A DNA stretch of 64,000 bases from Umezawaea sp036375055 (GTDB lineage: Bacteria > Actinomycetota > Actinomycetes > Mycobacteriales > Pseudonocardiaceae), in contig NZ_DASUSQ010000004.1 of NCBI RefSeq assembly GCF_036375055.1, positions 62,001 to 126,000 of the forward strand. The letters are read 5' to 3'. Made by a program: the position numbers and the translations under genes. A model generated the notes under the pieces. The model saw nothing but the letters and a program-made list of their open reading frames with translations. It was not told the DNA's origin and made no database searches. Of the stretch, positions 28,852-36,419 are shown one piece after another. Numbering within the stretch: the stretch's first letter is position 1; each line of letters starts with the position of its first letter.

Positions 28852-29736
28852 CTAGTCCTCGGTGACTCGTCGCGGCAGAACGGACGCCTTGCGGCTCTCG
28901 TAGAAGTCCCTGTCGAAGTCCCCGGCCAGCGGGGAGCGCACGGCGGCGGCCGACAGCGCGACCGCGTTCGCGAGGCGCTCGGGCCACGGCAGGTGCCAGC
29001 AGGCGACCAGCGCGGCCACGGCCGCGTCCCCGGCGCCGGTCGGGTTGCCGACGACCCGCTCGGGCGGCGTCGCGGTCCACACCCCGGCGCGGGTGTAGGC
29101 GGTCATCCCGGCGGGGCCGTCGGACACGAGCGCGGCGTCCGCGCCGAGCGCCAACGGGTCCAGGTCGGTGGCCGCTCGCAGCTCCAGCCTGTTCGGGGTG
29201 ATCACCGCGGGTCCGGCCGCGGCTCCGGCCGCCAGGGGCGGGCCGTCGGCGTCCAGCAGCACCGGCACGTCGCAGGCCCGCACGAGGGTGGCGTAGGCGT
29301 CCGGCGGGACCCCCCTCGGCAGCGAGCCGGAGAGCACCACGAGGTCGACCCCGGCCAGCAGCGCGCGGTAGTGGCGGACGAACCCGGCCCACTCCGGCCC
29401 GGTGACGCTCGGTCCCGGCTCGGCGAACACCGTCGCCTCACCGGACCCCTCGACGACCGCCACCGTCCGGCGGGTCTCCCCCGCGATCGGGAACATCGCC
29501 TCGGGAACGTCCGCGTCGGCGAGGTCGGCCGTCAGCCGCGCGCCCGAGCAGCCGCCCACCAGCCCGGTCGCGACGGCGTCCACGCCGAGCCGCCGCAGCA
29601 CCCTGGCGACGTTGACGCCCTTGCCGCCCGCGCGGACGGCGGGCGCGCCGACGCGGTGGGTGGTGCCCGCGGCGAGCCGGTCGACCGGGTAGGTGACGTC
29701 GAGGGCCGCGTTGAGGGTGACCGTGAGCGTCCGCAC
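28852..29736 (-). CDS. 1-phosphofructokinase / tagatose-6-phosphate kinase family
   Basis: 294 residues, PfkB superfamily, FruK/LacC branch. GTG at 29736; start RTLTVTLNAALDVTYPVDRL, then RAGGKGVNVARVLRRLG, and GNPTGAGDAAVAALVACW near the C-terminus with the catalytic Asp. The LNAALD...GGKGVNVA pattern is typical of kinases acting on ketohexose phosphates. With AgaS upstream and the aldolase four bases downstream it would convert tagatose-6-P to tagatose-1,6-P2. Confidence 0.9.
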   Translation of the reverse strand: MRTLTVTLNAALDVTYPVDRLAAGTTHRVGAPAVRAGGKGVNVARVLRRLGVDAVATGLVGGCSGARLTADLADADVPEAMFPIAGETRRTVAVVEGSGEATVFAEPGPSVTGPEWAGFVRHYRALLAGVDLVVLSGSLPRGVPPDAYATLVRACDVPVLLDADGPPLAAGAAAGPAVITPNRLELRAATDLDPLALGADAALVSDGPAGMTAYTRAGVWTATPPERVVGNPTGAGDAAVAALVACWHLPWPERLANAVALSAAAVRSPLAGDFDRDFYESRKASVLPRRVTED

Positions 29737-29741
29737 GGCGA

Positions 29742-30659
29742 TCAGCCGGTGCCGCGCAGGATGACCGAGCGGGTCAGGTGGCGCGGGGTGTCGGGGCGCA
29801 GCCCCCGGCCCAGCGCGACCTCCACGGCCAGCCGGTGGACGGAGACCAGTTCGGCGAGCGCGTCCCGGTCGCGGGCGACCCACAGGCCTCCGGTGGCGCG
29901 GACCTGCCGGTCGAGGCCGTCGGGCGGCGTGCCGAGCACCCAGACCGCCGAGCGGTCGTCGGTGATGGCGATGGGTCCGTGCCGGTACTCGGCGGCGGGG
30001 TAGGACTCCGCCCAGCTCAGGGACGCCTCGCGCATCTTGAGGGCCGCCTCCGCCGCGAGACCGGTGGTCCACCCGGCACCGAGGAAGGTGAACTGCCGCC
30101 GCTCGGCGACGCCTGCGGGCAGCGGTTCGGCCAGCGCCAGCTCGGCGTCGGCGACGACGCGGCCCAGGTCCTCTCCGAGGTGGGCGCGCAGCAGCGCGAC
30201 CGCCGTCGTGGCGAACCTCGTCTGGACGACGGACCGCTCGTCGGCGAAGTCGAGCACGACGACGGCGTCGGCCAGCGCCACGACGGGGGTGTCCGGATCG
30301 GCGACGACCGCCGTGGTGGGCACGTCCGCGCGGAGCCGGTCGAGCAGTTCCAGGACCTCGGTGGTGGTGCCGGAGCGGGTGAGCGCCACGACGCGGTCGT
30401 AGGCGCGGCCCGCGGGCATCTCCGAGGCGGCGAAGGCGTCGGTCTCGCCGTGGCCCGCGTCCTCGCGCAGCCGGGCGTAGGCCTGGGCCATGAACAGCGA
30501 CGTGCCGCAGCCGACCACGGCGACGCGCTCGCCGCGCCGGGGCAGGGCCGCCGCGGTCGCGGGGTCCGCGGCCACCTCGACCGCCCGACGCCAGCACTCC
30601 GGCTGGGAGGCGATCTCGCTCGTGGTGTGGAGGTCTCCGGACTGAGGCTGTGCGCGCAT
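29742..30659 (-). CDS. agaS: SIS-domain sugar-phosphate deaminase/isomerase, AgaS-like
   Basis: 305 residues with two SIS domains (about 40-160 and 185-290): VAVVGCGTSLFMAQAYARLR, ALTRSGTTTEVLELL, FTFLGAGWTTGLAAEAALKMREA and the SYPAAEYRHGPIA segment typical of AgaS and GlmS C-halves. AgaS converts galactosamine-6-P to tagatose-6-P plus ammonia. It lacks the glutaminase domain of GlmS, so synthesis of glucosamine-6-P is excluded. First gene of the enzymatic operon, behind the promoter at 30666-30695. Confidence 0.85.
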   Translation of the reverse strand: MRAQPQSGDLHTTSEIASQPECWRRAVEVAADPATAAALPRRGERVAVVGCGTSLFMAQAYARLREDAGHGETDAFAASEMPAGRAYDRVVALTRSGTTTEVLELLDRLRADVPTTAVVADPDTPVVALADAVVVLDFADERSVVQTRFATTAVALLRAHLGEDLGRVVADAELALAEPLPAGVAERRQFTFLGAGWTTGLAAEAALKMREASLSWAESYPAAEYRHGPIAITDDRSAVWVLGTPPDGLDRQVRATGGLWVARDRDALAELVSVHRLAVEVALGRGLRPDTPRHLTRSVILRGTG

Positions 30660-30665
30660 GAAAGC

Positions 30666-30695
30666 TTTCTACCACGATCGCTCATAACCAAGCAA
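30666..30695 (-). promoter_or_regulatory. Promoter with embedded operator for the agaS operon
   Basis: Minus strand: -35 TTGCTT (30690-30695) and -10 TAGAAA (30666-30671), 18-base spacer. The spacer contains TTATGAGCGATCG, the locus-wide motif (plus-strand CGCTCATAA at 30679-30687). A further AT-rich palindrome AATCATGATT is just upstream. The same architecture recurs at 33854-33883. Confidence 0.65.
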
Positions 30696-30740
30696 TAATC
30701 ATGATTGTTTGACGAAATACCTGGTCAGGGGCATGCCGAT

Positions 30741-30769
30741 GGCCGGAACGGGCGGTGCCCGTTCCGGCC
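30741..30769 (-). terminator. Perfect hairpin after the sugar ABC operon
   Basis: GGCCGGAACGGGC, loop GGT, GCCCGTTCCGGCC: a 13-bp perfect stem 13 bases after the second permease stop. It separates the transporter operon from the enzyme operon downstream, which has its own promoter. Confidence 0.85.
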
Positions 30770-30781
30770 TGGTCGGTGCGG

Positions 30782-31603
30782 CTACTTGATGCCCACGGAG
30801 GCCACGGACCGCACGAAGAACCGCTGCGCCACGAAGAAGACGACCAGCACCGGCAGCTGGCTCAGCACCGTTCCCGCCATGAGCTTCGGCCAGTTCGTCG
30901 TGTGGGCGCCCTGGAAGCTCTGGAGTCCGATCTGGACGGTCATGTTCTCCGGGCTCTGGATGGCGATCAGCGGCCACAGGAAGTCGTTCCACGTCTGGAG
31001 GAACGTCAGCACGGCCAGCGTGGCGAGCGTCGGGCGCATCAGCGGGAGCAGCACCTGCGCCAGGATCCGCAGCCGACCCGCGCCGTCGATCCGCGCGGCC
31101 TCCTCCAGCTCCCTCGGCACGGTCGTGAAGAACTGCCGCATGAGGAACACGCCGAACGCGGTGGCCAGGTTCGGCGCGATCAGGGCTCCGAGCGTGTCGG
31201 TGAGGCCCACCGAGCGGACCATGATCAGCAGCGGCAGCATGACGATCTGGAACGGCACCATGAGCGTCGCGAGGATGGCGACGAAGACCACCCTGCCGCC
31301 GAGGAACCGAACGCGCGCGAAGGCGTAGCCCGCCAGCGAGCAGAGCACCAGGTTGCCCACGACGCAGACGACCGACACCACGGAACTGTTGAGCAGCCAC
31401 GATCCCAGCGGGGCGTCGCGCAGCGCGGCGGCGTAGTTGCCCCACTCCAGGCCGCTGGGCAGGCCGGGTGGGAAGCGCCGCGACTCCGCCTGCGTGGAGA
31501 ACGACACGAGCACCATCCACACCAGCGGCGCGATCATGACCAGCGAGAGGGGCAGCAGGAGCAGGTGCAGCGCGCTGGGGCGGCGCGACCGGGGCGTGGT
31601 CAT
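30782..31603 (-). CDS. Sugar ABC transporter permease (MalG/LacG type)
   Basis: 273 residues with about six membrane helices. Cytoplasmic-domain start MTTPRSRRPSALHLLLLPLSL and EAA loop RELEEAARIDGAGRLRILAQVLLPL, the usual CUT1 signature. ATG at 31603 overlaps the upstream permease stop (ATGA). No ATPase gene is in the locus, as is common in actinobacteria, where a shared MsiK-type ATPase energises many CUT1 importers. Confidence 0.95.
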   Translation of the reverse strand: MTTPRSRRPSALHLLLLPLSLVMIAPLVWMVLVSFSTQAESRRFPPGLPSGLEWGNYAAALRDAPLGSWLLNSSVVSVVCVVGNLVLCSLAGYAFARVRFLGGRVVFVAILATLMVPFQIVMLPLLIMVRSVGLTDTLGALIAPNLATAFGVFLMRQFFTTVPRELEEAARIDGAGRLRILAQVLLPLMRPTLATLAVLTFLQTWNDFLWPLIAIQSPENMTVQIGLQSFQGAHTTNWPKLMAGTVLSQLPVLVVFFVAQRFFVRSVASVGIK

Positions 31604-32541
31604 CGGACCTCGAAGGACGACGTTCGGCGGTTGAACCGCAACTGGACGACGGTGAACACCAGGACCACCAGGAACACCGCGCAGCCGATCGCCGCGGCGT
31701 AGCCGCCGTCGAAGCTGACGAAGGCCTCGTTGTACAGGTGGTGGACGAGCAGGGTGGTCGCCCGCAGCGGGCCGCCCTTGGTGGTGACGTACACCGCGTC
31801 GAACAGCTGGAGACCGTTGATCGTGAGCCACACCAGCAGGAACCCGGAGGCGGGGGCGACCTGCGGCAGCTCCACGTGCCAGAACGACCGGAGCCGCCCG
31901 CACCCGTCGAGCGCGGAGGCCTCCACCAGGTCCTCGGGCACGTTCTGGAGCGCGGCCAGGAAGATGATGACCGCGAAGCCGAGCCAGCCCCACACCGTCA
32001 TGCCGACCACGGCGTACAGCGCTTGACCGGGGTCCTGGAAGAAGCCCTGCTTCGGCAGGCCCACCCCCTCCAGCAGCGCGTTGATCAACCCGAACTGGGG
32101 GTTGGCCAGCCAGCCGAAGACGATCCCGGTGGCGACGGTCGAGGTCACCAGCGGCACGAACACGGCCATCCGGTAGAGGGTGATGCCGCGGACCGGCTGG
32201 TTCAGCAGCACCGCGATCGGCAGCGCGAGCGCCATCGTGAGCGGCACGAACAGCGCCGCGTAGAGCAGGGTCCGGCGCGCGGCGTCCCAGAACAGCGGAT
32301 CGGCCACCAGCTTCGCGTAGTTCTCGCCGCCCGCGAACGTGCCGGGCGAGGTGAGGTCGGTGTGCTGGAGGGAGAGCACGAACGACCACACGACGGGCAC
32401 CAGCCCGAACAGCCCGATCAGCACCACCGCGGGAGCGGCGAACCCCCACCCCGCGAGGTGGTCGGCCAGGCGGGTCCGGGAGCGCGGCGGGCGCTGGTCC
32501 CGCACCGGCGCGGGCGGCACCGGGGCGAGCACGGCGGTCAC
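31600..32541 (-). CDS. Sugar ABC transporter permease (MalF/LacF type)
   Basis: 313 residues. About six membrane helices; GFAAPAVVLIGLFGLVPVVWSF near the N-terminus and EAA loop EDLVEASALDGCGRLRSFWHVELPQ. GTG at 32541 overlaps the binding-protein TGA in a GTGA arrangement, so the three transporter genes are translationally coupled. Confidence 0.95.
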   Translation of the reverse strand: MTAVLAPVPPAPVRDQRPPRSRTRLADHLAGWGFAAPAVVLIGLFGLVPVVWSFVLSLQHTDLTSPGTFAGGENYAKLVADPLFWDAARRTLLYAALFVPLTMALALPIAVLLNQPVRGITLYRMAVFVPLVTSTVATGIVFGWLANPQFGLINALLEGVGLPKQGFFQDPGQALYAVVGMTVWGWLGFAVIIFLAALQNVPEDLVEASALDGCGRLRSFWHVELPQVAPASGFLLVWLTINGLQLFDAVYVTTKGGPLRATTLLVHHLYNEAFVSFDGGYAAAIGCAVFLVVLVFTVVQLRFNRRTSSFEVR

Positions 32542-33812
32542 GAGCCCGCCAGGATCTGGTCGACCTCGGCGCGCGCGGTGGCCACGGCGGCGCCCGCCTC
32601 CTCCTTGCCCAGCAGCACCGACTGCACGGCCGTGCCGAGCGCCTGCGAGATCTTCGGGTACTCGGCGGTGTTCGGCCGGGCCTTGTCCACGTTCTTCGCG
32701 AGGTTGTCGACGAACACCGTGGTGCCGGGGTACTTCCGCTCGAACTCCGCGTAGCCGGGCAGGGTCAGCTCCGACCGCCGGATCGGCAGGTGCCCGGTCG
32801 CGGTGGCGAACTCCAGGTGGACCTCCGCCGACAGCAGCCACTTCAGGAACGGCCACGCGTCGGCCTTCCCCGACTCGCCGAACACGACGAAGGCGTCCGG
32901 TCCGGCGATGGTGGCGTGGGTGACCTTCCCCGGCAGGAACTGCACGCCGTAGGACACGTCCTCGTTGATGGAGCCGAGGTCCCAGGGGCCGGTCCACAGC
33001 ATCCCGATCCGGCCGGAGTTGAAGAGGTTGAGGTACTGCTGGTCGCCGGTGTCGAGGTATACGGACCTGTCCACGACGGCCATGTCGTGCAGCAGCGACA
33101 TGGCCTGCCTGCCCGCGTCCGAGTCGAACGCGGCCGTCTTCCCGTCCGGCGACAGCAGGTCGCCGCCCGCCTGCCAGAGCAGGGCGAGGTACCGCCAGAC
33201 CGTGTCCTCGCTGCCGTCGTTGACGTACGCCCAGCCGTACCGGTCGTCGTCGGGCGCGGCCAGGACCGCCGCGGCGGAGCGGAAGTCGTCCCACGTCCAC
33301 GTCTCGGTCGGGTAGGCGAGCCCGGCCTGGTCGAACAGCGTCTTGTTGTAGACCAGGGAGAGGTTGTCGACTAGCGCCGGGACGCCGTAGACCTTGCCGT
33401 TCACGGTCGCGGCCTCGCGGCCGGCCGGGAACAGGTCGTCCCAGTCGAACTCCGCGTCGTCGCGGACCGTGGACGTCAGGTCCTGCGTCTGCGGCCGGTC
33501 GGCGAGCCCGGTGAGGGAGGAGCCGAACTGGTAGGCGACGGCCGGCGGCTTGCCCGACACGAAGGAGGCCAACGTCTTCTGCAACGCACCGTCGTTGCCG
33601 CCGTTGAACACCAGCTCCACCTGCCGGTCGGGGTGCTGCGCGTTCCAGCGCGCGGCGAGCGCGCCCAGCGCCTCGGCCTCGCGGTCGGTGTAGCCGTGCC
33701 ACACCAGGACCTTGTCGCCGCCACCGGGAGCGCCCCCGCAGGCCGCGGTCAGGGCGAGCGTGGCGGACAGGATGAGGGCCGCCCTCCGACTCAGTCCGCT
33801 CCCCTGTGTCAT
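32538..33812 (-). CDS. Extracellular sugar-binding lipoprotein of the ABC importer
   Basis: 424 residues, solute-binding family 1. Signal MTQGSGLSRRAALILSAT with an LTAAC lipobox; then LVWHGYTDREAEALGALAARWN, typical of CUT1 oligosaccharide-binding proteins. ATG at 33812 with GGGAGG in front. It determines import specificity; by context it should bind galactosamine oligomers released by the divergent GH114 enzyme (inference). Confidence 0.94.
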   Translation of the reverse strand: MTQGSGLSRRAALILSATLALTAACGGAPGGGDKVLVWHGYTDREAEALGALAARWNAQHPDRQVELVFNGGNDGALQKTLASFVSGKPPAVAYQFGSSLTGLADRPQTQDLTSTVRDDAEFDWDDLFPAGREAATVNGKVYGVPALVDNLSLVYNKTLFDQAGLAYPTETWTWDDFRSAAAVLAAPDDDRYGWAYVNDGSEDTVWRYLALLWQAGGDLLSPDGKTAAFDSDAGRQAMSLLHDMAVVDRSVYLDTGDQQYLNLFNSGRIGMLWTGPWDLGSINEDVSYGVQFLPGKVTHATIAGPDAFVVFGESGKADAWPFLKWLLSAEVHLEFATATGHLPIRRSELTLPGYAEFERKYPGTTVFVDNLAKNVDKARPNTAEYPKISQALGTAVQSVLLGKEEAGAAVATARAEVDQILAGS

Positions 33813-33853
33813 GGAGGCCTCCCACTGGTGCTTGGTTTTGGTTGAGGCGAGTC

Positions 33854-33883
33854 ACGCTAAAGCAGAACCGCTCATAACAGCAA
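33854..33883 (-). promoter_or_regulatory. Promoter with embedded operator for the sugar importer
   Basis: Minus strand: -35 TTGCTG (33878-33883), -10 TAGCGT (33854-33859), 18-base spacer containing TTATGAGCGG (plus-strand CGCTCATAA at 33869-33877). Matches the agaS promoter in layout. Confidence 0.6.
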
Positions 33884-33905
33884 GAGAATCGGGGTAAAAG
33901 ATCAC

Positions 33906-33934
33906 GATCGTTCATCGAGAGTGCTTGAACGATC
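33906..33934. promoter_or_regulatory. Inverted-repeat operator between importer and GH114 genes
   Basis: GATCGTTCA (33906-33914) and TGAACGATC (33926-33934) form a perfect 9-bp inverted repeat with an 11-base spacer. Same half-site family as GATCGCTCA. It lies mid-way in the divergent region, where it could act on both promoters. Confidence 0.65.
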
Positions 33935-33994
33935 ACCCTGCCACGACAGGCTTCCGAGCTGACTAGGGGTGTTCAACCGTGACAGCGTTGTAGT

Positions 33995-34033
33995 TTAATC
34001 GCTCACAAGCTTGCACGAACTATGAGCGATTAA
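33995..34033 (+). promoter_or_regulatory. Long inverted-repeat operator upstream of the GH114 gene
   Basis: TTAATCGCTCA (33995-34005) and TGAGCGATTAA (34023-34033) form a perfect 11-bp inverted repeat with a 17-base spacer, ending 15 bases before the ATG and abutting the AAGGAG ribosome site. Binding here would block initiation of the secreted polysaccharide hydrolase gene. Confidence 0.7.
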
Positions 34034-34048
34034 GGAGCTTGTCGCCCT

Positions 34049-34885
34049 ATGGCATCCCTGGTCACAGCACTCGGCAGAGCAGCCCTGGCGGTGGCGGTGG
34101 TGGCCGCGTGCGCCACCGCGGCACAGGCCCGTCCGGGTGAGGTCACGGCCCAGGTGGAACTCCCGCCCTCACCGGCCGTGCTGGACTACCAGCTCGGGGC
34201 CGCCTACGCGCCCCCGGCGGGGGTCACCCTCGTGACGCGCGACAGCACCGCGACGCCCGCGCCGAACATCTACACCATCTGCTACGTCAACGGTTTCCAG
34301 ACGCAGCCGCAGGAGCGCGACCTGTGGTTGCGGGAGCGCGAGGACCTCCTGCTGTCCGACTCGCGGGGCAACCCGATCATCGACCCCGAGTGGCCGGACG
34401 AGTTCCTCCTGGACACCTCGACGGCCGCCAAGCGGACCCGTCTGGCCGAGATCACCGGGGCGGTGCTCCAGCGGTGCGCGCAGCGCGGGTTCAAGGCGGT
34501 CGAGATCGACAACCTCGACTCCTACGGCCGGTCGCGCGGCAAGCTGACGGTCGACCACAACCTCGCCCACGCCACCCTCCTGGCGCAGCGCGCCCACGGC
34601 CTCGGTCTGGCGATCGGCCAGAAGAACTCGGCCGAGGAGAGCAGGCGCGCCCACGACGAGGTCGGCTTCGACTTCGCGTTCTCGGAGGAGTGCCACTACT
34701 ACGACGAGTGCGGCAGCTACAGCGACGTCTACCGCGAGCACGTGATGAACGTCGAGTACACCGACAACCTGCGCGGCACGTTCGAGGACGTCTGCGCCGA
34801 TCCCCGGAGTCCGGCCACCACGACGCTGCGGGACCGCGAGCTGGTCGGTCCGGACAACGGCGACCACCGGTTCGACCACTGCTGA
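34049..34885 (+). CDS. Secreted endo-alpha-1,4-polygalactosaminidase, GH114 family
   Basis: 278 residues. Signal peptide MASLVTALGRAALAVAVVAA ending ATAAQA. The mature part shows the GH114/TM1410-like barrel: TICYVNGFQTQP, LREREDLLL, FKAVEIDNLDSY (acidic catalytic-strand region), GLAIGQKNSAEE and DFAFSEECHYYDEC, ending VMNVEYTDN. GH114 enzymes cut alpha-1,4-linked polygalactosamine, as found in fungal galactosaminogalactan; bacterial Pel polymer has related linkages. ATG preceded by AAGGAG. It is divergent from the importer and shares its operator motif, which ties it to the locus. Confidence 0.82.
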   Translation: MASLVTALGRAALAVAVVAACATAAQARPGEVTAQVELPPSPAVLDYQLGAAYAPPAGVTLVTRDSTATPAPNIYTICYVNGFQTQPQERDLWLREREDLLLSDSRGNPIIDPEWPDEFLLDTSTAAKRTRLAEITGAVLQRCAQRGFKAVEIDNLDSYGRSRGKLTVDHNLAHATLLAQRAHGLGLAIGQKNSAEESRRAHDEVGFDFAFSEECHYYDECGSYSDVYREHVMNVEYTDNLRGTFEDVCADPRSPATTTLRDRELVGPDNGDHRFDHC

Positions 34886-34888
34886 CGC

Positions 34889-35704
34889 CTACCCGAGCAG
34901 CTCCGCCACCGCCGCCTCCGCCGCGGCGCGCGCGTCCTCGGCCGACCCGAGGCGCTGCTCGGCCTTCTCCAGCGCCCGCCCCGCCTGCTGCGCGGCCTTC
35001 TCGGCGGCCCTGAGCTCCGCCCGGAGGTCGTCGCGCTCCCGCAGCAGGCGCGCGTGCTCCGCTCCGGCGGACTTCACCTCGGCCCGGCAGCCGTCGATGC
35101 GCTCCTCGGCCTCCTCGACGGCCTGCCGGGCCTCCGCCAGCCGCCGCTCCCGGCGCTGCTCGCGGCGGGCGGACAGGTCGTCCGGCGCGGGCGGCTCGTC
35201 GGTCATCGGCCCGAACCCGGAGTACTCCAACGCCTTGGTGAGCCTGCCGCTCCGCACCTGGTCGGCCATCCCGGCGTCGGCCATGGCCGCGGTGAACGTG
35301 TCGCGCACCTGCGACAGGGCCTCCCCTGCGAGACCGCCCGCGCCGTCGGCGGCCAGTTCGGTCAGTTCGGTGACGAGTTCGCGCCGCCGCCGGTCCAGCC
35401 GGCGCAGCTCGCTGCCGTGCAGCCGCCGCTGCGCGGCGCGCAGCCTCTCCCCCAGCTCCACCGCCTCCACCAGCACCGACGAGCCGGAGCGGACCAGTCG
35501 GTTCACCGCCCATGCGGCCACGGTCGGCCTGCGCAGCGCGCCGATCGCCTTGGCCACGCCCTTGTCGGCCGCCGCGGCGGCGAGGCGGGCGCGGGCGGCC
35601 ACGAACTCCGCCGGCGGCAGGGCGTACAGCTCGTCGGCGGCCTCGTCGACCCGCGGTGTGCTCGTGATGGGACCAGTCTGCTCAGAACCGACGGCACCCG
35701 CCAT
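34889..35704 (-). CDS. Coiled-coil protein of unknown function, conserved in actinobacteria
   Basis: 271 residues. N-terminal part has RVDEAADELYALPPAEFVAARARL and LRRPTVAAWAVNRLVR, a pair of motifs seen in conserved actinobacterial hypotheticals. From about residue 165 to the end the chain is a long Ala/Glu/Arg-rich coiled coil (EEAEERIDGCRAEVKS..., then ERDDLRAELRAAEKAA). No signal or membrane segment. It converges on the GH114 gene with only three bases between stops. The ATG at 35704 is the best in-frame start; no clear ribosome site. Confidence 0.65.
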   Translation of the reverse strand: MAGAVGSEQTGPITSTPRVDEAADELYALPPAEFVAARARLAAAAADKGVAKAIGALRRPTVAAWAVNRLVRSGSSVLVEAVELGERLRAAQRRLHGSELRRLDRRRRELVTELTELAADGAGGLAGEALSQVRDTFTAAMADAGMADQVRSGRLTKALEYSGFGPMTDEPPAPDDLSARREQRRERRLAEARQAVEEAEERIDGCRAEVKSAGAEHARLLRERDDLRAELRAAEKAAQQAGRALEKAEQRLGSAEDARAAAEAAVAELLG

Positions 35705-35752
35705 CCGTAGTACGGGAAAAGGGGTGAGTCGTGACGAGCGGAGGAGCAGCCG

Positions 35753-36373
35753 ATGAGCGTCCACGGCGTGGAGGACCTGGTGCCGCTGCGAACGGGCTTC
35801 GACCTGAGCTGGCGCGGCTACCACCGCGAGGAGGTCGACGACTACGTCCACGGCCTCGAACACGACCTGCGCGACCTGGCGGCCGACCGCGACGCCTGCA
35901 CGGCCCGCGCCGAGCACCTGGCCGAGGTGCTGGAGCGCTCCCAGGCCGAGGCGGCGACCCTCCGCGCCGAGCTGGACCGCGTCTGCTCCAGTCCCCTGGA
36001 CACCGAGGTCCTGCCATTCCGCCTGTCCGTGATGGTCGAGGTCGCCACCGCCGAGGCCACGTCGGTGCTCGACCACGCACGGGCGTGCTGGCGCGCGGCC
36101 CAGGAGTCGGCGGCGGCGCTGCGCGCCCACTACGACCGGCTCGGTGAGGACACCCGGCGGCAGCGCGCGGAGATCGAGGCGGAGCGCGAGTCGGTGATCC
36201 GCGTGGCGCGGGTGCAGGCGCGGACGATCGTGGCCAAGGCCGAGGCGCGCCAACGGGAACTCGACGCCGAGGCGGAACGGGCGCGGGAGCGGGTGGAGCT
36301 GGACTTCAAGCTGGCCATGGACCAGCGGCGCGCGGAGGCGCTGCGGGCGCTGGCCGAGGGCAGGCTCGACTGA
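35753..36373 (+). CDS. DivIVA-like coiled-coil protein
   Basis: 206 residues. N-terminal FDLSWRGYHREEVDDYV resembles the DivIVA membrane-targeting motif (GYxxxEVDxF), followed by a coiled coil (about 35-85) and a second long Arg/Glu/Ala-rich coil from about residue 120 to the end. Such proteins localise to poles, septa or the cytoskeleton in filamentous actinobacteria. It is probably a paralogue, not the essential DivIVA, which lies in the division cluster. Confidence 0.75.
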   Translation: MSVHGVEDLVPLRTGFDLSWRGYHREEVDDYVHGLEHDLRDLAADRDACTARAEHLAEVLERSQAEAATLRAELDRVCSSPLDTEVLPFRLSVMVEVATAEATSVLDHARACWRAAQESAAALRAHYDRLGEDTRRQRAEIEAERESVIRVARVQARTIVAKAEARQRELDAEAERARERVELDFKLAMDQRRAEALRALAEGRLD

Positions 36374-36380
36374 GAGCGCG

Positions 36381-36411
36381 GGGAGCCGCCCGCGGAACAC
36401 GGACGGCTCCC
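36381..36411. terminator. Hairpin between DivIVA-like and ThuA-ricin genes
   Basis: GGGAGCCG (36381-36388) pairs with CGGCTCCC (36404-36411); 15-base loop. Lies between two convergent stop codons. Confidence 0.65.
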
Positions 36412-36419
36412 GTTCGCGA

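Noticed and set aside
25796..29392. One 1198-codon minus-strand frame across the kinase, GH4 and aldolase genes
   Set aside because: Only its end is the PfkB kinase; the rest is a shadow frame. The GH4 and aldolase genes lie in other frames with good family motifs.
29742..30659. Calling the SIS protein GlmS
   Set aside because: It lacks the glutaminase half, and its neighbours are tagatose-pathway genes.
31600..33936. One 778-codon frame over binding protein and permease
   Set aside because: Only the last 313 codons are the permease; the first part overlaps the true binding-protein gene in another frame.
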